A stretch of DNA of 64,000 bases from Paralichthys olivaceus (Eukaryota; Chordata; Actinopteri; Pleuronectiformes; Paralichthyidae): the NCBI RefSeq assembly GCF_024713975.1, contig NC_091102.1, forward strand, positions 11,041,001-11,105,000, written 5' to 3'. Positions 43,655-55,044 of the stretch are shown here, in pieces. Each line of letters begins with the position of its first letter. Position 1 is the first letter of the stretch. A program made the position numbers and the translations under genes. Under the pieces are notes generated by a model. It searched no databases, was not told the DNA's origin, and saw only the letters and a list, made by a program, of their open reading frames with translations.

Positions 43655-43925
43655 AGAGGGTGGCACGGTGGGAGAGTGGCTAGTACTGTTACCTCATGCC
43701 AATGTGGTTCTGGGCTGGAACCTGTTGGTCCAAAGACATGCAGGTTAGGTTAATCAGAGAGTCTAAATTGGCCTTAGGTGTGAATGTGAGGATGCAAGGT
43801 TGTTTAACAAAATGACTGACTAATGACCTGTTCAGGGTGTACTCCACCCCTCGCCCTCAAAGGATGGATGGTTGGATGAATGGATGAATGGATGGATGGA
43901 TGGATGGATAGATGGATGAATGCAA
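43655..43925 (+). repeat. Teleost interspersed repeat with GGAT tail
   Basis: The ordered blocks ggtggcacggtgggagagtgg, gttctgggctgg, gtccaaagacatgcaggtt, agtctaaattg, gacctgttcagggtgtactcc and then tandem GGAT units from about 43862 identify the classic fish repeat with a ggatggatgga tail, thought to derive from a LINE or SINE 3' end. Confidence 0.8.
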
Positions 43926-46900
43926 GGATGGCTGGTGAGTCAAGTACTAGCACATTGATAATAACTTTTTAGTCTGATGCACCACTGTATTTAAGAGGGT
44001 TTGAAAACAATATGATAAATAACCAGCAGCAGCTTATAGCATTCACTAACAGGCCTTTCAGCTATGAGCTATTAATCCAGGCTTTGAGAAAAATTTGTAT
44101 TAGTTGCTAGCTGTAGTAGTTGTTTTAGTTGATTTGTTAAGAGAAGGACACAGACACAGTATATAGGAACACAGTCCAGGCAAATATAATGCATGAATAA
44201 ATTTTTTTTGGAAAGACAGAAATTTTCCTTATTAATTTGAGGGTAACATGAACATAACTTATAAATCTGTTTTTTTTTTATAGCTCAAATAGGGTCAAGG
44301 ACAAAGTGTAAACAAGCTTTAATGCTCAGGGGATGAAAACGTGTCCACAGGGAGTTTCTGGTTCAAGTACCCTCACTGCGTTTTATTACTGGGCAAACAC
44401 TGTGAAGCTATGTACATGCTTATCTGCATCTAAACATATTTATGTATTCAATAAAGAGATGGAAATCAGTTTTGAAGAAAAATCAGGTTTTAATTAGACT
44501 TTAATCACTGTGTACTGATGTATTAAACATGGAGCTCAGCGTGAGAGCGACTCTGTCTGACCCCTCACATGTAAGTCTCCATTCAAGAGTCACCATTTTA
44601 ATCAGAACTGGCATGAAATTTCATCTTTATCATTTTAACAGTTTTATACGTCTAGAAATAACAATTCAAAGTTAGAATCCAATTTAACAATTTTTCATGG
44701 TTTAAGTACCCGGTACCCCCTTTTTTCTCCTTAAAAGCCAATTAAAATATGCAAAAGTACAATCCTTTAATTTTCTCATAAAAATGTAAATGACTCAAAA
44801 TGGCTGGTTACAATCAGAGGAATTATTCAACAATGGAAAATAAATCTTCGTGAAATTATAGAGCAATGTCATCTGAGTCTTTGTTGAAGTTACATGTGTA
44901 GATTAAATGAACAAAAGAACAACAGGGATTTTATTTGTTTCAATTTCTCCCGCTGTTATTTGTACAATTGGATGAGATGTAATGTGTGGTCATCTCAATT
45001 ACACAACAGGAGGTTTATAGTGTTTGACTGAATGAGTCTGTTGTGTTTGAATGTTTCTCTTGTGGGACATGAAAACCTCCCATCACCTCTCACTGCTGCA
45101 GACACTTGAAGCTGCAGCTAAAAGTTAAGAACATTACGAGTCACTTTGCTGAATCACAGCATTTTCTTCACTTCAAGTCAAAGATTTCAAATCACTGACC
45201 GTAGAGTTTGTTCACTTATATCTTAATCAGGATATCACACCATTTGCCACTTACACCTCAACATGTACAGCGGTAAGAAAATTCATAAAAGTTCTCAATA
45301 GCTTTCATTGTCTGATTCTGTTGCAGACATTTTAAATATGATGATTGTCCATGACACAATCTGACATCCACATCAGCAGATCAACATAAAGGGTCTCTGA
45401 CTTCTGTAATTATTACTGTTGAAGAGTAAATCAGCATTGGGGAAGAAACCCAAACGTCATGGTTTGGGTTTAAATACACACATTGTTAAGATTTAACACA
45501 CAATTTCTTTTGGGTCAAAATAAGTACTTTGCAAAGGTTAGGGTCTTCGTCATGGCAACATTAAACTGTTTGGAAACAATCGTGGTCACTGTTGACATCC
45601 AACACACCATGTATTTATATATACTGTTTAGCACAGTCATTGTCGTGACATATTGCCATAATGCTGATCGTATTGCCAAACAGCATTTCAACATTTCATC
45701 TACTCAACAGGAATTCACTTCTTCTTACCGGTGGCAGCAGTGCACAACTCAAGCATAACTGCTTTTTTTAAGCAGAAAAGAAGAATTGATTGAATTGCAA
45801 TATAATTGGGTTATTTGGCCACTTTCAATTGAATCTATCCAAACCATCACTACATGAATGAGAGTTAATGATACCAACAATGTTATGACCAAAATGTTCC
45901 CAAATCTATTTCGTACATAGTCCAGCTTCAGCTAATGGAGTCAACATTCATTCATCAAATGTATGAACTGTTTTTACTCGGCCTACTGAATGTATAGCAG
46001 CATCTGCCAAATCTGAGGCACTATATAATTATCCTCCATTGATACAGCCATTTACAGTTGTTGACATCAGGATTTAAATCATGCAACAGCCTATCAGTCA
46101 TTTTATTTTGACAGTGTGTGTGAAGCCAAAGCCACAGTGAGGTCATTTCATGTGTGATGAAAACATCTGACTGGACCCCATCTCTAAACCTCACATGACC
46201 ACAAAGAATTATTCCATTTTTCATTTGAAGGTCTCAATCACTGTTTTTAAAATGATTCCTAAACATGGTGTTAATCTTTTATCATTTCAGCCCAAACCAA
46301 GTTCCATTTAGCATGCATATCAACATTTACATAAACACTTAATATGTAGTAAAATGCTAGAATGCAGTTCTAACCAGATCAAAGGCATATTACTGTATTT
46401 ATTGCTGTAGAGTTTTCTACAGTGTGTTATAGACCATGCAGTAACATGTACAAATCATTCACTGACTGAATTAAATATTATTAAATATCATATATAGATG
46501 CTTCATATTCGTAACAATTTAAAGACCATTTTCTGTTATGTCCTTATAAATGATAACAACTAAATTGTTTATATACTGCTTATATATTACATAAGATGCA
46601 CTGAAAGTGTTAATGACAAAGGAAAAGATTAGGAATAAGTAATTATCCTTTTCCGAAAAATAATTTCAATTGTAGAGATGAAATAATTCTGAGTCACATA
46701 TGGACAATTGTAGATGAAAAAAAATCAAAGTTCTTAAGTCTTTAAAAAAGGCAACAATAAATTTAGGGATATTCTATGATATATGATATTCTTGTCTGTG
46801 GGCATTTAAGCATTGTGGCCTCTCACAGTGCTAAGAACAGTGAGCCTCACTGCATTCAACGTTCCTAATTTCTATAATAGGATCATAAAATTTGGATAAA

Positions 46901-49111
46901 GACTTTATAGTTCAAATGGTCAAATCTCCCCTTATACTATTCATTTTTTAATCTTTATTCCTCCTCTTTTGTGATGAATGTGTGTTAATATTCATGTGGA
47001 TTGTTCATTCTTTGGATTTGATGAAACAACTCCCGCAGTCTCACTTGCACAAGGCAGCAGTCATTTTTTACTATATACTGTAAACTACGTCATTCGATGA
47101 TCATTAAAAAAGCACATCCCTGATTGGCTGATATTTGTATTATTGCTAATGTAAATAAACCCTTCCAGACACCACAGTGTAATAACTTGTTCATTATTGT
47201 TTTCTAATGTTTGTTATTTATCTATATGTGAATTTATTTACCAAGGACAATACAGATGAAATAGCTAAATAAGAGAAGTAAAGCAATAGAAGGTGTTGAA
47301 TTGAGGCAGCACCTATCCCTAGTTAATCTTTGTAAATTCAGGCTGATGTCTCTTTGGGAACGATGCTAGATTGAAATCCTACAAGTCGAAGGTAAGCCTC
47401 TTTCTACCTCCATATAAAAAGGAACCAACTAATCTCTATTGCATCTTTTGATAAACTGACTGGAACTTTCTTCGTTGGTCCTTCAGAGACAACAGATGTG
47501 ATGTACAAGAATGTAGAGTCTTCAGACTTTTACTATGAGGAGTTACTTTTTAAAAATTTTTTTTTTTAGAATATTTGGGTTTGTCTTTCAAAAGGGGGCG
47601 CTGTTGAGGCAGCAACTGACAGTTCAAAACTCCAGTGAGTGGCAGCAGTTGTTGTCTCTATACTGACATTTTCAGTGATCCCACATGAGACAGACGTCCT
47701 GTCCTGACAGCGTGACTGCTCGGTGCAGGAAGCGGCTTTTCTCTGATTTCCTCCTGTTCAGATGTTTAAGATTCTGAAAAGTTATTTACTAGAATGCGTT
47801 TATTAGTTTCAAGTAAGGAAGCCTAAAAAAAAGCTCGAGATTTATTTTTTCCCCCCCAGAAGGTCAATCATCACTTAAAGTCCCCAGCCTACATTGAAAA
47901 TCTTGATGGAGGAAGTCAGCATGAAAAACAATCGACCAAAAAGTAGTTGCCCACACATAAATACACAGTCGTACCACAAAGAAGTGCCTTTGAGCAAGGT
48001 GAATATCACTAACTGCTCTACCACAGCAGTTGGTGATATAACATGACATTTAATGTAGGTGTTAATCAATGAGAAGTCTGCCCGTAAAAAAATTAATATG
48101 TGTCATTAGAAAAGACAAACTTCTTAGTGAGTTTGGTAAAAAAAAAAAAAACTCTGCATCTGGACTGTTGTCACTGTCCATCAAGACCCTGGGTGACGTT
48201 AAATTTAGACATTAAAGCTGCTGTATATAATGTGAACAACATGAATCCAGGGATATTTCTATTAAAAGTGTCTCACTATTTATTGATCTCGCCTCAGTCT
48301 ACGGTTTCACTACAAAGTTCTCAGAGGTAAATGTAAAACACAGAAGCAAATAGACCACATCGATTAGAGTGCATTCATAAATTTAAACATCCACACACTT
48401 TATTATTTATTCTTTTAAACATTATTTTGCATCGTTTCCCAAATAATTTGGTTATTTTGAATTCAATGCCCCTACAGTGAAACATTTAGGTGTGAAGTTT
48501 GATAGAGTTATATTTTAGAATATGTGCACCTGTGTGCACCTATGAAGCGCTCATGTTATTCAGAGGAGACAGGTTCGTCTGGAGATGAAAGTTTTTCTAT
48601 GAATTACGCCAGTTTTAAAGTTGCTGGCTGATTTTCAGCCCTCACACAGCTCCATTTCATCATTTAACACTATATCGTTAATTGTTTGAGAGAATATATA
48701 CATTTTCCAAATATTTCTGTATAGATTTTGAAATACAGTGCAGACCAACCCAACCACGGTCACCTGACTGATACCTAAATGTAGTTTAAGATTTTTTTTA
48801 ATGTTTTATGAAACAAAAACAAGTAGGAGATAAGACTGTGGACTTCATTTTCAAAATAATATAAATTCCCCTTTTGGGGTAAATTACTCTTTGACCTTTT
48901 TTTTTAATCACATTTACTGATTTTAATTTAGTTTTAAAATGCAGAGCTTCACTAGTAAAACTTTTGACACCAGTTTACTAAGCACACACATATCATTCCA
49001 GGTAATATCATATTCACATTCTTCTCAAATATAAAACACTGACCGTCTCATCGCTCATATAACTGAGTGAGATTGAATGAATTATTCTGAGAAGGGGAAA
49101 ATGTTATAATC

Positions 49112-49117
49112 TTTATT
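49112..49117 (-). terminator. Possible SP5 polyadenylation signal
   Basis: TTTATT on the plus strand reads AATAAA on the minus strand, about 450 bases past the SP5 stop. It is the nearest canonical signal that I noted. Confidence 0.4.
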
Positions 49118-49563
49118 CTCACACAGTATTTGGGTCATATCAACAATAGCAGATCTTTTCAAGAGCATGCTTTTAAAAACACCCCCATATGGAGCGAAAA
49201 ACTGACACTTTCATTCAACAAAAGCTATTAAATATAATGTACAGGGGAGTGAAATCTTCCACCGAAGACAATGATCAAAACACAAGTTGAAAACTCGTCT
49301 TCCTTGATACGACAAAGACACTGAATTCAAACTCATGAGCTAGAACTTCTCCATGGTCCCAAATTAACTTATGACACTTGTATATATACACATAGAAAAC
49401 AATGTGTTACACAGACCAGCAATGTTAGAAAGTATTGTCAGGATGTGAGAAATCAACCAAGGAAAGAAACAGAATGCCCTATGTATAGAAACTGTTAACT
49501 AATGTAGGACTGACTGTATTGCACTATAGTGATGTCTACGGTTTAAAAGGACTATAAAGTGTG

Positions 49564-51073
49564 TTACAACATATTCCTCGTGTCCTCCCTTTTGACGTGG
49601 TCAAGTGTCTTGTCGTGGCACTTGCTCTTTTTGTTCTGGTGCGTTTTCACGTGTTTTGCCAAGTGGTCACTCCTCATGAACCTCTTGCAGCAGTCCGGAC
49701 AAACAAAGCGCTTCTCCCCCGTGTGAGTCCTCAGGTGTCTCTGCAGCTCGTCCGACCTGGTGAAACTCTTGCCGCAGAACAGCCAGTTGCACACAAACGG
49801 CCGCTCCCCAGAGTGCCACCTCAGGTGCGCCTTCAGGTGCGAGGTTTTCCCGTAAACTTTCCCGCAGCCCGGTATGTGACAGATGTGCTGCTTCTTCTTG
49901 CCGGGCTCGTCGCTGGACGTGGAGGACTGGCAGTTGGGGCACCTGCACCTCCTGCACCGCCGCGCAGTCGCCAGCGGGGACTTGGTGTGCAGGAGCGCGG
50001 CGATCTGCGTCTGGTATTGCGCAAAGTCCGTATGTCCCAGGACCAAGCCCCTCTGCAGCTGGAAGCGGTGGGGACCCAGGGAGGACGAGTGGCTGACATG
50101 GTTCCCCTGCTGCAGGCTCCACCACGGAATATCCTCCCCGGGGTTGGGGGACAACTGTCTCTGCTGCTGATGGTGGTGCATAAGGCCGGAGGGTCCCGTG
50201 ACAAAACTTGGCATCGCGGGCGCAATGGGAGCAGGGGCCGCGTAGCTGACTGCGGGGACGTAGGTGGGGGGGCAGGTGGACTGCAGGGACTGCATGGAGC
50301 AAGGCAGCATCTTCACGGGGGAGAAGTCATAGGGGTATGAGGGGTCCGCCGGAGGGGTGAGGGGCAGTTCGTGGTGCGCGCTGAAGGAGCTCTGGATGTG
50401 CGCGGACAGCTGGGGCTTGGAAGATAGTCCGAAAGTGGAGTTGCCCGCCAGGCTGCTCTGGGGGTTCCCCTCGCTAGTCCACGGGTGAAACAATCGCGAG
50501 GGGGAGCCCAGAGTGGGGTCGTAGGGGACCTGGAGGAAATCTGTTGGGTTGGATCCGTGGTGGTGCCCGATCCGGTTACAAGTGGCGGCCAGGAGAGCCA
50601 GCGGAGAGTGCTTACAGTTCTCTGGAGAAGAGTTCGGAGTGCGATCCTGGATAAAGGACACACGTATATTTTTTTATAATACAATCATTAATCGAGACAT
50701 TTAATGAGGTAAAGCACTCATAGTCTTTTTTTTTATTATTCTTCAATGCTGGGATGGTTTGCCTGAACAGTTTGAATTTCATGCGCACTAAATCGATCCT
50801 GCAGCCTGAACCGTTTGGATGTGACATAAAAGTTGACGCAGGAATCATTAACACGCACACTATTAGTGTTGGCAATTAAATTATATGACACTGAGCTATC
50901 AAAAGTCTGCAGTGTAGCCCTGTGCGTGAGACGCGTAATGCAAATCATCGCGGTTGAGCGAGTTTTTACAAGTTTATTAAAAGTCGTGAAAAAGTAGAAA
51001 GTGGAGAAAGTGGCGCACCGACCTGCAGAAAAGCCTGGAGTGTTTCATTCCGCAGCACCGCCACTGCCGCCAT
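49564..51073 (-). CDS. sp5: Transcription factor Sp5, complete, two exons
   Basis: Exon 1 is 51073-51023 ([19 protein letters not shown] donor at 51022-51021) and exon 2 is 50646-49564, ending in TAA. The phase is 0 and the product 377 residues (human 398). Landmarks in order are the Sp box [14 protein letters not shown] near residue 32, [40 protein letters not shown], the Buttonhead box [11 protein letters not shown], and three C2H2 zinc fingers at about 273-295, 303-325 and 333-353. The finger helices KTSHLKA, RSDELQR and RSDHLAK are the Sp/KLF set that reads GC/GT boxes. Sp5 is a nuclear DNA-binding regulator and a direct Wnt/beta-catenin target in early vertebrate embryos. An extra Cys follows the second zinc ligand of finger 3 (CPDCCKRF). 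The other fish paralogue is sp5l; the GAD1 neighbour supports sp5a. Confidence 0.96.
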
Positions 51074-51255
51074 GGTTGGAAAAACGTCCTCCTGCCTCTG
51101 GACGGAATAAACCAAATAAAAATAAAAAATAATAAAAAAAGTTGTAATTCAGATAAATGTGAGCATTCGTGATGGAAGAGCTCGTGGAGCGGTGCCTGCC
51201 TCCTCCTCGGTGGCTCCTCTCTCCCGGATCTCCTCGGTGTATCTGAAGACTGAGG

Positions 51256-51560
51256 GATCACTTCTTAGGCTTTGATAAGGACTTTGGTGGGCCGCCAGCC
51301 AGTCAGAAATAAGATTTATTACTTTGAAGTTTGCCGCTGCCCAATCATCAAAGAATGGCGGCTCTTTGAGAGGGGAAAGCAAATCCTTTGAATCCACAAA
51401 GCTCCAATGGTGTGTTTGTTGGTCTGGATAAAGGGGCTGATTATTAGGGGGGATGGGCAGGGAGGAGATAAAGGCGGGACAATTAATGAAGTAATCACTA
51501 TGTGGGAAATGTATATACACAAATAATTGGATTTTCTTGATCAAAGACCCCTCATGCCGC
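51256..51560 (-). promoter_or_regulatory. sp5: SP5 upstream region with TCF/LEF and CCAAT motifs
   Basis: TCF/LEF-type cores (CTTTGA/T or its reverse) occur at 51270-51277, 51322-51328, 51347-51353 (ATCAAAG), 51364-51370, 51386-51392 and 51540-51546 (ATCAAAG in a perfect TTGATCAA palindrome context). CCAAT boxes are at 51341-51345 and 51404-51408. The cluster lies 200-475 bases upstream of the start codon, where the Wnt-responsive Sp5 promoter of other vertebrates carries its TCF sites. Confidence 0.7.
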
Positions 51561-54500
51561 CTGGAGACCCCGGTATTGGATGCTGTAAGTCATCTGATCC
51601 TCTTTTTGTAATTAAGGATTTGTAGCAGAACCCTATGTGACAATATGACATTGTTATCTCTGGAGATCTCATAGAGCGGTTGCCTCACTCTCTTGATGGA
51701 GAGAGAGAGACCAAAATCAAGTGACTCAACACAAAGTTCTCATTTCTAATTTGAATTAAAACCTTGTCTTTGTTGTGCCTTTGAACCGCAACACAGCATT
51801 AAACACTTAATTATGCCCCCACTGACTTATTTCAACACTTCTCTCTCCTTCTCACATTTCAATCAGATGTTTTATCACAACTTATTCCTAATTGAGATTT
51901 CTCTTTCTCTCGCCCCCTTTGTCAAGCAATACAATCTTAACTCTCAAGCTAATTCAGGAGAATGTTCGTTAACGTCTCACACAAAGGAAACCTCTGTTTT
52001 GAAACCAGGTGACAACACCAACACTTGAAAAAGTGACAGCTCTGTTATATTTCTATATAAACATCACATGTCAATATGTCTGAGGAGGAAGTACACGTTA
52101 AAAATCCCATCAAAGAGTCCATATCAAACGGATTGTAATTTAAAGAAACTTTAAAACAAAGGCTAAACCGACATATCAAATTTCCCCTTTTTTGTTTAAT
52201 GAAGGCAGAAGTATGCAGTTTTCACAAGATAATATCCAAACTTTGGTGGGAGAGCAGTTGAAATGGAAGTTGTAGTTTTCTATATCAACCCTCTGATCTT
52301 TATCTGGCTTCCCTGCAGAAACAATCACTGTCCTCTCAACTAGTTTGGAGCGGCAGATTTTGAATTAGATCTGTTCCTTTGAAGGGATTAATGTTCCCAG
52401 TCCTCTCCCACGGCTTTATACACAGTCATGAGGGAAAGGAGGAGTCCTGCTGGGCTGCACTGGAGCCATGTTAAACTACAAAACTGGCTACAGGAGTGGT
52501 GTAGTCACCATAATAAAATAAAAAAACAGTGGAGATTAACCTTGTTTACATCAACTTATGGCAGCTGTTGGTGAATAAGCGCATATAGTTAAGTTTATAG
52601 AAAATGTGCAGGAAAAGAAAAGATTATTGCTTTGAATTCTGAGCCAAATTTACACAAGAGAGTGTTTGTACATTTGTTGGCTCTTTTACACCTTTACTGA
52701 AAATCCTCCTGCAGAGGTCAAGTTATAAAAGTACAAAACCTCTGAATGTGTAGATGGACGTTTTTTTATGATCAATAAACATTGGCACAACTTTGGAACA
52801 AGGCTCATATACAAAAATTATAAATACGGCTTTACAAATCGTTAACTGATCCATAACGCAGCATCAACATATTTATTTACCATTATTAAAGCCATTTACG
52901 ACTAGTTGTGAATTGTACATTAGTGATGTACATACATGTATTTACTTAGGTTATCTGGGTGTTCAATGATTTTGACATAGAGATGAAAAAAGGCAAACAG
53001 ATTTAGGTTTTGAGTTGACAAGTTGTGAGAAAAATCCTTGTCTGGTGTCTGTCATTTATGAAAATCGAGGTATGACTGTTGGTGAATACTCACAGTTTCT
53101 CAGTTTCTATCAGTATATTAAATCAGAAATATGTTGATAAGTTATTAATAACGGGTTTTTACACACATTCACTGTATATTTCAAAACAGTATCAAGCAGA
53201 AGGAGGATAAACATCAGTAAAAATTATTTTTCACACCCTGGTGACCCAAAAGTCATTCTTATTCATTGCTAATAAAGTATTAGCAAATGATTTATTAACC
53301 ATGAATAAATAAACGTATTAGCTCCAAGCTGTCAAGTCTTTGTAACGGGCATCTTACCAGAAATAGTTGATTACTTCATGACTTCAGGTAAACAGATGAA
53401 AATCATAATAAAATGATCAAACGTAAACTCAGGTGAGCAGAATGGACTAAGTTACAATACATTTGTATCAGTGCAGCAAAGAGCTGTTATTTAATATTTG
53501 TTAAATGGACAGTCCACCCAAAAAATAAAAAAACAGACTTTTTTATGTTTCTAAAAAGCAGGGATGTGGACATTAAACTTGAGTATATTAACTCTGCCAC
53601 CCTAAGGTGGATTTTCACTTAAATCAGCTTTACAAATGAGCTGTCATGCAATGCAAGGAAAAATTCAGCCATATATGACAACTGCATCAATGTTATGAGC
53701 CATCAGCTTAAATTATCAGTATCTTCCTTTGAGATACTCGGTTCAGCCCCAAATGCAAGTTCTTACATTATGATGCATCTCAATGGGACTCCATCTAAGG
53801 GAGGATTCTGCCTGAGCACGACTTTGATATAGTTTGTAAGAAATTCATGACTGTGTGCGTTGACACAATGTCCAGTCCCTGAGGTAATTTACTTGCTCCA
53901 AACCTTCACCGTCTAATAGCCATGACTCAAGTTTTACAGGTCACCTCAGCAGTGGTTTGGCTAAAAGAAATTTTTCCTATGGCATTTGATGGGAAAATTT
54001 ACTTGAAGGAAACCCTTCTGCAATAGTTTTCTGTCTGGATACTCAAAGGTTTGAACACGGTATCAGTCAATACCATCCGTGTACTTCATAAAGTACTTAA
54101 AAGCATAAAGCAGAGAGTCGATCAACAGAAATGCTGTTGAGAGGTGCAGACATGTACAGAGCTGCAGCAGGGATTAGCAGAATATCTTAAAAGAAGATAA
54201 AGTCTTTCAGTGGATACAGGACACACAACTGTCAACAGTTGTTGTAATGAAAGCAGGCATTTTTAGAATCTACAAACAATGACAATCAAAGAAAACAATG
54301 AGGTGAATAAGTGCATCAAATCGCATTTCTATATTGTTTAGAAATGTGAATTTCTGAGTTTAAAACAAAGAGCTGATCAAAGAATCATCTCAAGACAATC
54401 ACCTTGAAAGTGCGAGTGTGGATGTACTTATGTATTACTGTATATTCTTCTACATACTTTTCAAAGTTTTGCATAAAATATTAAAAAGACCATTAATTTC

Positions 54501-55015
54501 AAGGAAGATAATCAAAGTCAATGGTTTGAATACATTTATTTGACTCATATAAAACAGGAATTTTCTATAAATAAATAAAAATATACAATAAATGTCAAGT
54601 GTATTGTTGACATGGAGTTTGTTTTGGTCCAGTTCAGTGATGAAGATATAATTCTGCAGAGGAGACAGAAAAACAACCAGAACATCATTCATTATCATTC
54701 TGCAATTTTCAGGTTAAATCATTTAATGTGCAACTTATGGAATTGACCATGAATGGATATGATAGAATGGAGCTGCATGTGATTTTGACATCTTGAGTGA
54801 ACTGACAGTTCAGCTCTGTGGATTTGACAGAGTCGAGGGGCAACTCCACAACATGAACCTCTTTTTAACTTTCCCTATTCTCTGGACAGTTGGAGCGAAA
54901 ACAGGTTCCACATCTGTCTCATACGAGAGATATCAGAGACTTGGGATGAGGGTGGGTAAAGGAGAGGGTGAGAGTGGGGGGGGGTGGGGGCTGCATGTGT
55001 GAGAAGGAGAGTGAG

Positions 55016-55044
55016 GGAGAGAGGGGAGAGAGAGAGAGAGAGAG
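55016..55044. repeat. GA-rich microsatellite
   Basis: A GA/GGGA run is preceded by a G-rich stretch from about 54950. Confidence 0.85.

Larger units (their letters stand above)
40720..49100. other. GAD1-SP5 intergenic region without genes
   Basis: No splice-supported exon was found on either strand. Contents are a CTCF-like site at 41073, the full TTAA-bounded element at 41924-42298, a teleost repeat with GGAT tail at 43655-43925, and otherwise AT-rich DNA to 49100. Confidence 0.5.

Noticed and set aside
49561..50340. 259-codon open frame on the plus strand
   Set aside because: It is the antisense shadow of SP5 exon 2, whose minus-strand frame encodes the Sp box and zinc fingers.
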